Positions 8,113-16,406 of a DNA stretch of 64,000 nucleotides are shown piece after piece; position 1 is the first letter of the stretch; each line of letters opens with the position of its first letter. Made by a program: the position numbers and the translations under genes. This DNA is from Micromonospora pallida (GTDB lineage Bacteria > Actinomycetota > Actinomycetes > Mycobacteriales > Micromonosporaceae). Under the pieces are notes generated by a model. It saw only the letters and a program-made list of their open reading frames with translations. It was not told where the DNA came from and searched no databases. The DNA is taken from contig NZ_FMHW01000002.1 of assembly GCF_900090325.1 (NCBI RefSeq), forward strand, positions 3,224,001 to 3,288,000. Reading direction: 5' to 3'.

Positions 8113-9096
8113 GTGGATTCACGCCTGATCACCGCGGTCCAGGTGGTGGTGGGTGTCCCGGCGGTGCTGATCGCGTACGTCTGGCTGGCCGATCGGCTGC
8201 TCGACGCGACCTCGGACCGCTGGCAGCGGCGGGTCCGGCCGTGGCTCTGGCTGGCGCCCGCGCTCGGGTTCCTCGGCTTCTTCCTCGTCTATCCGACGAT
8301 CCGTACGATCGTCCGTAGCCTGTACGGCAAGAACGAGCTGGACCAGGAGTTCGTCGGCCTGGACAACTACCGCTGGTTCTTCACCAGCTCCGACGCCCTC
8401 GGCTCCCTGCTCAACAACATCCTGTGGCTGGTCTTCTTCACCGCGTTCACGGTCGGGATCGGGCTGCTGGTCGCCGTGCTGGTCGACCGGGTCCGGTACG
8501 AGGCCCTGGCGAAGAGCATCATCTTCCTGCCGCTGGCGATCAGCATGGTCGCGGCCGGCGTGATCTGGAAGTTCATGTACGACTACAAGCCGCCGGGCGC
8601 GGCGCAGACGGGCACGCTCAACGCGCTCGTCGGCACGCTCGGGCTCGGGCCGTTCGGGTGGCTCCAGTCGCCCGGGTTCCGGCTCAGCACGTTCGCGCTG
8701 ATCGCGGTCATGGTGTGGATGTGGACCGGGTTCGCGATGGTCATCATCTCGGCCGCGCTCAAGGGAATCGACGCCGAACTGCTCGAGGCGGCGCGGGTCG
8801 ACGGCGCGAACGAGTGGCAGGTCTTCCGGCGGGTGACGCTGCCGCTGCTGGGGCCGACCCTGGCGGTGGTCGCCACCACCATGATCATCACCTCGCTGAA
8901 GACGTTCGACATCGTCTACACGCTGACCAGCGGAAACTACGACACCGAGGTCGTCGCCAACCTGATGATCAAGCAGATGTTCACGGTCGGGGACTTCGGC
9001 CGGGCCAGCGCGGTCGCCGTGGTCCTGCTGCTGGCGATCGTGCCGATCATGGCGTTCAACATCCGTAAGTTCCGGGCCCAGGAGTCCATCCGATGA
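8113..9096 (+). CDS. ABC sugar importer permease (MalF-like)
   Basis: A 327-residue inner-membrane permease with about seven to eight hydrophobic segments. GTG at 8113 follows GGAGGTACGA. The cytoplasmic EAA loop that contacts the ATPase reads EAARVDGANEWQVFRRVTLP near residues 230-250. It is encoded upstream of a MalG-like partner, with ends overlapping by 4 bp. No ATP-binding subunit is encoded nearby. Actinomycete importers of this class commonly share one MsiK-type ATPase encoded elsewhere. Confidence 0.9.
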   Translation: MDSRLITAVQVVVGVPAVLIAYVWLADRLLDATSDRWQRRVRPWLWLAPALGFLGFFLVYPTIRTIVRSLYGKNELDQEFVGLDNYRWFFTSSDALGSLLNNILWLVFFTAFTVGIGLLVAVLVDRVRYEALAKSIIFLPLAISMVAAGVIWKFMYDYKPPGAAQTGTLNALVGTLGLGPFGWLQSPGFRLSTFALIAVMVWMWTGFAMVIISAALKGIDAELLEAARVDGANEWQVFRRVTLPLLGPTLAVVATTMIITSLKTFDIVYTLTSGNYDTEVVANLMIKQMFTVGDFGRASAVAVVLLLAIVPIMAFNIRKFRAQESIR

Positions 9097-9992
9097 CCAC
9101 GGTCGCAACGCCCAAGGCTGCCCGTACCACCAAGGCGGGCGACCGCCGGCCGGCCCGTCCCCGCCGCCACCTCCTGCTGCACCTGGCGGTCGTCACCCTG
9201 ATGGTCCTCTGGGCGGTGCCGACCGTCGGGCTGCTGGTCAGCTCGTTCCGTCCACAGGAGGAGCTGTCCACCTCCGGCTGGTGGACGGCGTTCGCGCCGC
9301 CGTACCACTTCACGATGGACAACTACCGGGACGTCTTCCAGCAGAGCGGGATCGGCGAGGCGTTCGTCAACAGCCTCTTCATCGCGATCCCGGCGACCGT
9401 CATCCCGCTCTTCGTGGCGGCCTTCGCCGCGTACGCGTTCAGTTGGATGAAGTTCCCCGGCCGTGACGTGCTCTTCGTGGTGATCGTCGGGCTGCTCGTC
9501 GTACCGCTCCAGACGACCCTCATCCCGGTGCTCAAGCTGTTCGCGGAGTGGGGGCTCACCGGGCAGTTCCTGTCCGTCTGGCTGGCCCATACCGGGTACG
9601 GCCTGCCGTTCGCGGTCTACCTGCTGCGCAACTTCATGGGTTCCCTGCCGCGCGCCGTCTTCGAGTCGGCCTCCCTGGACGGCGCCTCCCACGTCACGGC
9701 CTTCTTCCGGCTCGCGGTGCCGATGAGCGTGCCGGCCTTCGCCGCGCTGGCGATCTTCCAGTTCCTGTTCGTGTGGAACGACCTGCTCGTCGCGCTGATC
9801 TACATCGGGCTCGCCAACCCGGACAACCTGCCGATGACGGCGGCGATCGCGAACCTGGTCAACTCCCTCGGCGGCGGCTGGTACCTGCTCGGCGCGGCGG
9901 CGTTCGTGTCGATGGCCCTGCCGCTGGCGGTGTTCTTCCTCCTCCAGCGCTACTTCGTCCGGGGCATCGTCGGCGGCTCGGTCAAGGGCTGA
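9093..9992 (+). CDS. ABC sugar importer permease (MalG-like)
   Basis: A 299-residue second permease, its ATG overlapping the upstream stop by 4 bp. A basic cytoplasmic N terminus (TTKAGDRRPARPRRH) precedes six predicted membrane segments. The EAA loop is ESASLDGASHVTAFFRLAVP, and the C terminus FFLLQRYFVRGIVGGSVKG is the conserved end of MalG-type carbohydrate permeases. It forms the membrane pore with the MalF-like subunit and completes the visible operon. Confidence 0.9.
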   Translation: MTTVATPKAARTTKAGDRRPARPRRHLLLHLAVVTLMVLWAVPTVGLLVSSFRPQEELSTSGWWTAFAPPYHFTMDNYRDVFQQSGIGEAFVNSLFIAIPATVIPLFVAAFAAYAFSWMKFPGRDVLFVVIVGLLVVPLQTTLIPVLKLFAEWGLTGQFLSVWLAHTGYGLPFAVYLLRNFMGSLPRAVFESASLDGASHVTAFFRLAVPMSVPAFAALAIFQFLFVWNDLLVALIYIGLANPDNLPMTAAIANLVNSLGGGWYLLGAAAFVSMALPLAVFFLLQRYFVRGIVGGSVKG

Positions 9993-10084
9993 TTCCCAGG
10001 TGCGGACGCGGCCGGAAGCACGGCAGTGAGACCTGGCTTGACTGAGGGATGGCTGTACGGTTCGGGCGTGGATTCGGAGACGCG

Positions 10085-10495
10085 ATGAGCTGGGTGACCA
10101 ACGTGATGCTGTCGGTGAGCCCCGAGGACTGCCGGAACGCCGAGGCGTTCGGCGGGTGGCTCGACAGGGAGTGTCCCCGCCGTGAGCCAGGTATGACGCC
10201 GGGCGGTTGTGGCCAACTGACGCTAATCACCGGTTCGGACACCCAGTGGGGTGGGCGCAAGTACCCGGAGTGTGACGTGTACGCGGGAGCACTCAACCAT
10301 GCCGATCTTGATGCCGTTGTCGAGCATTTCGGCTCGATTCAATGGCGTACTCCGAACGCCGTACAGCTGTTCGTCATGGACCAGGAGCAGTCGTTCTTCC
10401 GGGTTTGGATGATCCGGGAGGGCAAGCCCCAGCAGTACGCTCCCGCATCTCCGGACGAGGAAGACGACCAGTTCTGGCCTGCCGAGGATGCCTGA
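10085..10495 (+). CDS. Hypothetical protein, 136 residues
   Basis: ATG at 10085 follows a GGAG five nucleotides upstream. The protein starts MSWVTNVMLSVSPEDCRNA and is acidic at its C terminus (ASPDEEDDQFWPAEDA). It is soluble with no signal or membrane segment. A central WGGRKYPECDVYAGALNHADLDAVVEHF looks like a folded alpha/beta domain. I do not recognise the family; the pattern resembles small actinomycete proteins of unknown function. Confidence 0.65.
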   Translation: MSWVTNVMLSVSPEDCRNAEAFGGWLDRECPRREPGMTPGGCGQLTLITGSDTQWGGRKYPECDVYAGALNHADLDAVVEHFGSIQWRTPNAVQLFVMDQEQSFFRVWMIREGKPQQYAPASPDEEDDQFWPAEDA

Positions 10496-10682
10496 GTCGA
10501 ACCGCGCCGTCAGTGTTCTTGTCGCGGCGTGGCGGCAGTAGATGACCTGGCACCGGACGGTCCGCGACCACGAGCACGTCGGCCACGGGCAGGCCGAGCC
10601 CGGCGGCGATCGCGTCCAGCCGGGGCGTGTCGCAGTCCCGGCCGTTGTGCAGCAGATCGCGCAGAACCTCGGTCCGCGTCAT
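10374..10682 (-). pseudogene. Probable remnant of a small helix-turn-helix protein
   Basis: The first 60 codons of this leftward frame look protein-like: MTRTEVLRDLLHNGRDCD, then RLDAIAAGLGLPVADVLVV, a helix-turn-helix-like stretch, then PVPGHLLPP. After that the reading runs antisense into the end of the gene at 10085-10495 and becomes low-complexity arginine/proline. I read it as a truncated or decayed XRE-type gene whose original 3' end is gone. An intact short gene is possible but less likely. Confidence 0.35.
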
Positions 10683-10741
10683 GATGGTCCCATCGACCGA
10701 GGGCGAGCTGCGGGCGTCGTGACGGAATGGTCAATCGAATC

Positions 10742-10772
10742 CAAACGTAATCCGTTTGCTAGCGCTTATAGT
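10742..10772 (+). promoter_or_regulatory. Palindrome and -10-like box upstream of a membrane-protein pair
   Basis: A perfect inverted repeat CAAACG-TAATC-CGTTTG (10742-10758) is followed by TATAGT (10767-10772), 18 bp before the ATG at 10791. The stretch is AT-richer than its surroundings. It could be an operator overlapping a promoter; no -35 box stands out. Confidence 0.35.
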
Positions 10773-10790
10773 GGTTGGGGCTGTTGACGG

Positions 10791-11165
10791 ATGGATATCG
10801 CTGCGGTGCCGAAGGGGGTCATTGTTGCTCTCTTTACTCTCGCCTTCCTTGCGGCAATTATTTTGATGGGATACTCGTCGAGTCTCGGGCTGGGCATGGC
10901 CCACCGGAGCGAAGCTGACCGTGCGGCGATGATCGAAAGTGAACGTCGGCATCATCGACTGGTTGACCGGGGAATACCGCTAATCATCTCGATTATGACT
11001 GGCGTGTTCGCGGTGGTCATATTTGCCGACCCTGCTAAAGATTGGGTGGACGGGGCCATCATGGCGACGATATCGGTGGCCAGCGCGACGGTGTTCGTCC
11101 TTCTGATTCGTAGGGACCGGCGTCGCGCCGGCCAGAAGGGGCGGAGGGGGTATCGACGTGACTGA
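10791..11165 (+). CDS. Small membrane protein, three predicted segments
   Basis: A 124-residue protein. Hydrophobic stretches lie at about residues 8-28 (VIVALFTLAFLAAIILMGYS), 62-78 and 88-105, and the C terminus is strongly basic (RRDRRRAGQKGRRGYRRD). A charged soluble loop (HRSEADRAAMIESERRHHR) joins the first two segments. Codon use is less GC-rich than neighbouring genes. It overlaps the next membrane gene by 8 bp, so they are probably made together. Function unknown. Confidence 0.6.
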   Translation: MDIAAVPKGVIVALFTLAFLAAIILMGYSSSLGLGMAHRSEADRAAMIESERRHHRLVDRGIPLIISIMTGVFAVVIFADPAKDWVDGAIMATISVASATVFVLLIRRDRRRAGQKGRRGYRRD

Positions 11166-11364
11166 GGATAGAGAAATCGGGCCGGTGTGGCGTCGCTGGC
11201 GACCACCCGGATACCGTACACATCCCCAGAGCTATGCGCTGTCAGTGGGAGGCGCATTGGTGATGTTTCTCGGCATCGCGTTACTTGATTCACTCCCGAT
11301 CATCCTGATTGGCGTGTCAGCAACAGTGGTCGGCTATGTCTTGTCTCGTCGCCGAAATAGATGA
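11158..11364 (+). CDS. Small two-segment membrane protein
   Basis: A 68-residue protein from GTG at 11158, preceded by GGAGGGGG and overlapping the previous membrane gene by 8 bp. A polar N terminus (MTEDREIGPVWRRWRPPGY) is followed by two hydrophobic segments (ALSVGGALVMFLGIALL and SLPIILIGVSATVVGYVL) and a basic tail. It probably forms a pair with the upstream protein. Family not recognised. Confidence 0.55.
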   Translation: MTEDREIGPVWRRWRPPGYRTHPQSYALSVGGALVMFLGIALLDSLPIILIGVSATVVGYVLSRRRNR

Positions 11365-11513
11365 CTTCGGGGTTGTGGCTGACCAGGTGGTAATTGTGCG
11401 CCTGTTCGTCGTTGGCCTGCGGGTTCAACGCGGAGTTGGGTTCCGACTCGGAGGGGCAAAGGTGTGACCTGACCTGAGCTGGCGGCCCGTCGTCATCTCA
11501 TCTGGAACGGTGA

Positions 11514-11546
11514 ACGAGCCGGCGTCCGCAACGGACGCCGGCTCGT
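11514..11546 (-). terminator. Perfect hairpin after the DUF397 gene
   Basis: Fifteen-base arms, 11514-11528 and 11532-11546, pair perfectly around a CAA loop; the core is CCGGCGTCCG/CGGACGCCGG. It sits 11 bp past the stop of the leftward DUF397 gene and is a strong intrinsic terminator candidate. Confidence 0.65.
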
Positions 11547-11557
11547 GGCATGCGGGG

Positions 11558-11749
11558 TCAGTCGTGGCGGGTGAACCGGGTGACGAAGGCCCGCCAGGCG
11601 GTGGGGGTGAAGGTCAGCGCCGGGCCGTGCGGGTCCTTGCTGTCGCGTACGCCGACAACGTCGGTGAGGTTGTCGGCCACCTCCACGCAGTTCCCGCCGT
11701 TGCCGCTGCTGCGGCTGCTCTTCCGCCAGATCGCGCCGGTCAGGTCCAT
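11558..11749 (-). CDS. DUF397 domain protein
   Basis: A 63-residue protein covering the whole DUF397 family: WRKSSRSSGNGGNCVEVAD, then VVGVRDSKDPHGPALTFTPTAW. In Streptomyces and relatives such small proteins are encoded beside, and work with, an XRE/DUF5753 regulator (WhiJ/BldB-type systems controlling development and secondary metabolism). Its start overlaps the regulator's 3' end by 10 bp, so the two are co-translated. Confidence 0.9.
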   Translation of the reverse strand: MDLTGAIWRKSSRSSGNGGNCVEVADNLTDVVGVRDSKDPHGPALTFTPTAWRAFVTRFTRHD

Positions 11750-12507
11750 GTCTCCGCCACTTCCGTGATGAGGTCGACTGACTGCCAGTGGGATAGCGCC
11801 TCGCCCCGAACGTTCTCCCAGGCCGCCAGTATCGCCGCGATGTCGTCCGGCTCGCTGACCACCTGACCCCGCACCTGGTTGTCCAGGTAGGCCGCAGTGC
11901 GGTGGTCCTCGCTGGTGGCCAGCACGAACGGACCGTTCAGCCCAGCGTAGGCCCCCACTGTGGACGGCACCACGTGGATCCTGATGTGCGGGTGCTCGGC
12001 GACGGCGACCAGGGCGCGCAGTTGCTCGTGCATGGTCCGCCGGCCGCCGACCGGTCGGCGCAGGATCGCCTCGTCGAGCACGGCGGTGAACCGGGGCGGA
12101 TTGTCCTGGGTGAGGATGCCCTGCCGGGCCATCCGGGTGGCCAGGTGCCGCTCGACCTCACCCCGGGGGATCAGGCCGCCGTGGGTGAGCACGGCCCGCG
12201 CGTACGTCTCGGTCTGGAGCAGGCCCGGCAACACCACCGATTCGTACGACCGCAGCGCCACCGCCTCCCGTTCGATCTCCTGCCAGGGGCGGAACCAGAC
12301 AGGAATCTTCCGTCGGTAAGTGTCCGGCCAAATGTCCGAGACATCCTTGCCGAGTGTCTCGGCGGCGGCGAACCGGTGCCGGGCGTGTGGGATGCGGTCC
12401 TCGACCAGCCAGCGCATGGTCGTCTTCGGGTCGACGCCGACTCGCTCGGCGAGAGTTTCGGTGGTGTGGCCCGTGGCGTTCAGGGCAGCGCGCAACGCGT
12501 CGTTCAT
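11740..12507 (-). CDS. XRE-family regulator with DUF5753 (Scr1/WhiJ-type)
   Basis: A 255-residue DNA-binding protein. An N-terminal helix-turn-helix (LAERVGVDPKTTMRWLVEDR) is followed by the DUF5753 domain, recognisable from YESVVLPGLLQTETYARAVL and RHLATRMARQ. ATG at 12507 is chosen because AGGAG lies 5 nt upstream; a GTG at 12528 would add seven residues. The helix-turn-helix resembles a BldC/XRE hybrid that reads VDPKTTMRWL. It forms an operon with the DUF397 gene and presumably regulates development or an adjoining locus. Confidence 0.85.
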   Translation of the reverse strand: MNDALRAALNATGHTTETLAERVGVDPKTTMRWLVEDRIPHARHRFAAAETLGKDVSDIWPDTYRRKIPVWFRPWQEIEREAVALRSYESVVLPGLLQTETYARAVLTHGGLIPRGEVERHLATRMARQGILTQDNPPRFTAVLDEAILRRPVGGRRTMHEQLRALVAVAEHPHIRIHVVPSTVGAYAGLNGPFVLATSEDHRTAAYLDNQVRGQVVSEPDDIAAILAAWENVRGEALSHWQSVDLITEVAETWT

Positions 12508-12758
12508 TCGGCTCCTGTCGGACGTCACGAATGTCTGGACGCCACACCCTAACGGGCTGTAGCTGTCTGACTACAAGCAGGGAGGGTGTTGGGCAGAGGC
12601 GGCGTGGTCGGTGGAGGCGTGACCCGGCGACCGCACCTGCCGGGCCGCCCCCGTGGGAGGTGAGCCGTCCTCGTGGCGAGGCGGAGCCGCCCTGTGGGAA
12701 GGCGGGGGCGGCCCATCCAGCGGCGACCGTCGCGCTGTTGAGGAAGAGGAGGTCGACG

Positions 12759-13058
12759 GTGAGCGTGCCTGACCATGGCATTCGTCTCCGCCGGAGCCCG
12801 TATCGTCGCGTTTCCCGGGAGCACGTCGCCGCCCGGCCCTCGTGGCGGTGCCGGGTGTGCGGTGCCCCGTGGCCCTGCTCGCCGGCCCGCCTCGCCCTGC
12901 TCACCGAGTACCGGGGTCACCGGACGAACCTGCTGATGTACCTGGCCGCGCTGATGCTGGAGGCCGCAGGTCAGCTACCCCCGACGGCCGCGCCGACCCT
13001 GGCCACCCGCTTCCTCACCTGGGCCCGCCGACCGTCCTCACCCGACTGGCATCCATAG
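12759..13058 (+). CDS. Small Cys-containing protein divergent from the XRE gene
   Basis: A 99-residue protein. GTG at 12759 follows a perfect AGGAGG by 6 nt. The N terminus is very basic (RLRRSPYRRVSREHVA), followed by WRCRVCGAPWPCSPARLALL, a possible metal-binding CxxC-x4-C site, and then a helical C-terminal half. Genes like this often sit divergently beside XRE/DUF397 pairs in actinomycetes, so it may be a target or partner of that regulator. Function unknown. Confidence 0.65.
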   Translation: MSVPDHGIRLRRSPYRRVSREHVAARPSWRCRVCGAPWPCSPARLALLTEYRGHRTNLLMYLAALMLEAAGQLPPTAAPTLATRFLTWARRPSSPDWHP

Positions 13059-13087
13059 GAGCGCCCGCGCATTCACGGTGTGGTCGG

Positions 13088-15682
13088 TCAGGGCAGGATC
13101 TCGACGTACCCGTCGGTCCCGTGCACGCGGATCCGCTGCCCGTCCCGGATGAGCCGGGTGGCATCCACCACTCCGACGACGGCCGGCAGGCCGTACTCCC
13201 GGGCGATCACCGCGCCGTGGGTCATCTGGCCGCCCACCTCCGTCACCAGACCCGCGATCGCGACGAACAGGGGCGACCAACTGGGATCGGTATAGGCCGT
13301 GATCAGGATGTCGCCCGCCTCGAGGTCGGCCTCCGCCAGGTCGAGGATGACCCGGGCCCTCCCCTCGACGGTCCCGGCGGAGACCGGGAGGCCGATCAGG
13401 GCATCGGCCGGCACGTCGTCGCGCCGGTACGCCCCGGTGAGGGCCTCGCCGTCGGACGTCAAGACCCGGGGTGGCGTGAGCCCCTGATACGACCGGAACG
13501 CCTCCTTGCGCCGCTGGATGAGCTGGTCGTCCACCCTGCCCGAGCGCACGGCGTCGTGGAACTCCTGGAAGGTGAGGTAGAAGACGTCCTCCTTCTCCCG
13601 GAGCACGTTGGCCTGCACGAGGCGCTCGGCCTCTTCCATCAGGGCCTGCTTGTAGACGAAGTAGCGGCTGATGATGCCGTACTTCGGGTACTCCCGGTAC
13701 CCGATGAAGGTGCGGACCCGGTCGATCATCCGCTTGGTCTCGTCGGCCTGCTGCTCCCCGTCCGGCAGGGCTCGCAGGCGTGCGAGCACGTCCTGTTCCT
13801 TCTCCTGCGCCTTCTGCCGTCCCTGCTCGAAGCGCCGCTCGGCGGCGCCCGGCTCGAAGTTCCGGACGTTGTCGAGGATCAGGGGCACGAGGGTGGTGGG
13901 GCGTTCGCTCCAGCGTGGCCTCGTGATGTCGATCTCGCCGACGCAGCGCATGCCGTATCGCTCTAGGTAGGCCTCGATGGCGTCGCGTGCCTCGGTTCCA
14001 CCCGGGAGCTTCGGCAGTTCGTCCAGGAAGTCCTCGTCCTCGACGCCTCGCAGGAACGCCACCACCTCCGGGTGCGGTCGGATGACGTCGGCGACGTCGA
14101 GCAGCGCCAGTCCCATTTCGGAGGTGACGTTGTCGGGGGCGGACAGGGTGAGCGTGTCGGCCGCGTTCTTCTCGCCCAGCCACTCCTGTAGCTGGTCGTT
14201 GAGCCACCAGGTGGCCTCCATCCCCGCCATGATCGCCTGCATGCTCAGCGGATCGCCGAGGACCCGCTTGTGATCCTGGAACGCCTCCAGCAGGAAGTCG
14301 AACAGCGCCGGTCCGGTCTTCGTCCGGATGTCGCGTCGCAGGGCGGTGATGGACGCTTGGCTGCGCTCGATCAGCTCGGTGACGATGGCCGGATCGGTCT
14401 CGATCGGGGCAGGCGCGCCACCGGCCGGCGTCCCGCCGGGACCCGCGTCCGGGAGTGACGGGACAAAGTCGCGCTCGATGACGGTCTCCAGGGCGTCCCT
14501 GGTCAGCGGATCGGATTTCCCGGCCATCTCCAAAAAGCCGGCGCGGCCGGTGGGCGTGGCCAGGTGCCGGGTGACGTCGACGAACAACCTCCCGCCGGCC
14601 TCGTGCATCGGCGCCATGGCCGTCAGCTGCCACATGGAGAACCCCAGGGGCTTCATGGGGTCGGTCATCATCTGCTGGTGGCCGACGGAGAGGTAGACGT
14701 GGTTCTCCGCGTCGGGGGCCGCAGGGATGGGGAACAGCGTGGTGATCGGCCGGCTCTGGACGATCTGGAAGTCCTCGTCGACCAGGCACCATTCGATGTC
14801 CTGTGGGCGGCCGAAGTGCGCCTCGATCCGTCGGCCGAGCTGCACGAGTCGTACGACCTGCGTATCCGTCAGCGCTGGCTGCTCCTGTCGCTGCGGGTCG
14901 ATGACCACTTCCTGCGTCCCGCCCGTCGGCAGCGCATGCACGGCACGCTGCTTGGCGGCGACCGCCTTGGCGACGATCCCGCCGTCTCGCACCCGGTAGA
15001 CGTCCGGGTTCACCAGGCCGGAGACCAGGGCCTCGCCGAGGCCGAAGCTGGCGTCCACGGTGGCGACCTTCCGGTTGCCCGTGACGGGGTCGGCCGTGAA
15101 CAGGATGCCGGCCGCATGCGGGAAGACCATCTGCTGTACGACCACGGCCATGTCGACCGTACGGTGGTCGATGCCGTTGCGCTTGCGGTAGGTCACGGCC
15201 CGCTCGGTGAACAGCGACGCCCAGCAGCGGCTGACGTGCTGGAGGATCGCCGCCGACCCCACGACGTTCAGGTACGTGTCCTGCTGGCCGGCGAAGGAGG
15301 CCGTGGGCAGGTCCTCTGCCGTCGCGCTGGACCGAACGGCGTAGGCGGCCTGCTCGCCGAGCTGGGCGAGCGCGCGGGTGATCGCCGCCGCGAGATCGTC
15401 CGGGATGGCGATTTCTTCGATGGTCCGGCGGATCCCGGCGCTGAGCGTGCGGATCGCCTCCCGGTCGGCGAGGTTCAGGCGCGACAGCGCATCGAGCCGA
15501 TCGTCGATCGACGGCGCTTCCGCCATGATTCGCCGGAAGGCGTCCGTCGTCACGCAGAAGCCAGCCGGCACGCGGACGCCGTCGATCCGCGACAGCCCGC
15601 CCAGGTGCGCGCCCTTGCCGCCAACGACCGCGACCTGCGTCTCGTCAACATCGTGAAGATCCAACACGTACTGCTCGATCAT
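13088..15682 (-). CDS. rph: Rifamycin-inactivating phosphotransferase
   Basis: An 864-residue enzyme of the PEP-synthase-like family, matching the length of known rifampin phosphotransferases (about 865). It is expected to convert ATP, rifamycin and water to AMP, phosphate and 21-phosphorifamycin. Domains: ATP-grasp at residues 1-310 (VGGKGAHLGGLSRIDGV, YAVRSSATAEDLPTASFAGQ, ILFTADPVTGN), a central rifamycin-binding region at about 325-750, and the swivelling His domain from about 765, with phosphate-carrying His near residue 822 in GGQMTHGAVIAREYG. ATG at 15682 follows GGAGG by 7 nt. An RAE element lies about 80 bp upstream, which supports this name over a housekeeping PEP synthase and predicts rifamycin induction. 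Monocistronic. Confidence 0.9.
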   Translation of the reverse strand: MIEQYVLDLHDVDETQVAVVGGKGAHLGGLSRIDGVRVPAGFCVTTDAFRRIMAEAPSIDDRLDALSRLNLADREAIRTLSAGIRRTIEEIAIPDDLAAAITRALAQLGEQAAYAVRSSATAEDLPTASFAGQQDTYLNVVGSAAILQHVSRCWASLFTERAVTYRKRNGIDHRTVDMAVVVQQMVFPHAAGILFTADPVTGNRKVATVDASFGLGEALVSGLVNPDVYRVRDGGIVAKAVAAKQRAVHALPTGGTQEVVIDPQRQEQPALTDTQVVRLVQLGRRIEAHFGRPQDIEWCLVDEDFQIVQSRPITTLFPIPAAPDAENHVYLSVGHQQMMTDPMKPLGFSMWQLTAMAPMHEAGGRLFVDVTRHLATPTGRAGFLEMAGKSDPLTRDALETVIERDFVPSLPDAGPGGTPAGGAPAPIETDPAIVTELIERSQASITALRRDIRTKTGPALFDFLLEAFQDHKRVLGDPLSMQAIMAGMEATWWLNDQLQEWLGEKNAADTLTLSAPDNVTSEMGLALLDVADVIRPHPEVVAFLRGVEDEDFLDELPKLPGGTEARDAIEAYLERYGMRCVGEIDITRPRWSERPTTLVPLILDNVRNFEPGAAERRFEQGRQKAQEKEQDVLARLRALPDGEQQADETKRMIDRVRTFIGYREYPKYGIISRYFVYKQALMEEAERLVQANVLREKEDVFYLTFQEFHDAVRSGRVDDQLIQRRKEAFRSYQGLTPPRVLTSDGEALTGAYRRDDVPADALIGLPVSAGTVEGRARVILDLAEADLEAGDILITAYTDPSWSPLFVAIAGLVTEVGGQMTHGAVIAREYGLPAVVGVVDATRLIRDGQRIRVHGTDGYVEILP

Positions 15683-15761
15683 TGTGATACCTCCGGGGCG
15701 CGCATGTCGTGCCCCATTTCCGCAGGTTGTGGGCTCGGCGGACGATTCTGCGCCACGACCC

Positions 15762-15780
15762 GGGTCTTGCCGCAAGCCCC
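15762..15780 (-). promoter_or_regulatory. Rifamycin-associated element (RAE) upstream of rph
   Basis: On the reverse strand this reads GGGGCTTGCGGCAAGACCC. As I recall it, the RAE consensus found before rifamycin-resistance genes in actinomycetes is GGGGCTTGCGGCAAGGCCC, so 18 of 19 bases match. It lies about 80 bp before the rph start in the correct orientation. The other genes in this window show no such copy that I could find. It should make rph rifamycin-inducible. Confidence 0.85.
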
Positions 15781-15939
15781 CCAGTGCGCTATACGTTAAG
15801 AGTGGCAGGGAGAGTTCTTCCTGCCTTTGTCTTTTGCCGTCCGCTCCCCCGGGTACCGCGAATCAGCTGAATCCGGTACGCGGCCTGCCACAGCCTTCGT
15901 GGACGTCGTCGCGGATTGGCCCGGCGACCGGGCCGTCGG

Positions 15940-16359
15940 TCACTCGGTGCCGGACAGCTCCATCGCGACGTCGAGCTCACGCTGCTTCGCTGGGGAGAGC
16001 ACACCGATCCGCTCGACCAGGGACTCCCCGCCGAGGGACAGCGCCCAGGTGCAGAAGATCTTCCCGTCCATGGGAAGCGCCACCCGTACGACACCGTCCT
16101 GGGCGAGTCCCTCCTGCGTTCCGAAGAAGACCTCGATGCCGATCGCCCGCGCGTCCGGCCCGGCCGCCTCGACAACGCGGCGCCGCTCGTCGGCGTCGAC
16201 CGCCTGCTCACCGGACATGAGCACGAACCCCTGCTTCTCGGCCGGCGTGGTCGGGGCGACGACCTGCACGGCCCGGAACTCCGGCCCCGCACCACCCGAC
16301 AGCAGCACGACGGGTCGCTCGTCGGGGAACCGGGCCCACCACAGCTCGCCGCGTTCCAT
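15940..16359 (-). CDS. PemK/MazF-like protein
   Basis: A 139-residue protein starting MERGELWWARFPDERPVVLLS, the usual opening of PemK/MazF-fold mRNA interferases. The fold then continues with FRAVQVVAPTT, IGIEVFFGTQEGL and VALPMDGKIFC. ATG at 16359 has no clear ribosome site. An arginine-rich upstream extension is not credible. No antitoxin gene is adjacent: the gene upstream on the same strand is a HAD-type hydrolase. It may therefore be an orphan or domesticated toxin rather than a complete toxin-antitoxin pair. Confidence 0.7.
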   Translation of the reverse strand: MERGELWWARFPDERPVVLLSGGAGPEFRAVQVVAPTTPAEKQGFVLMSGEQAVDADERRRVVEAAGPDARAIGIEVFFGTQEGLAQDGVVRVALPMDGKIFCTWALSLGGESLVERIGVLSPAKQRELDVAMELSGTE

Positions 16360-16406
16360 CCACCGACCGTATCGCCCGGACGTACTCAGGTGGGACCGTG
16401 GCCGAG

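Noticed and set aside
13038..14792. Leftward ORF in a second frame inside rph
   Set aside because: Arginine/proline-rich translation; the rph frame carries all conserved motifs.
13088..15682. Phosphoenolpyruvate synthase as the name for rph
   Set aside because: The protein is longer and organised like Rph, and the RAE upstream fits rifamycin control.
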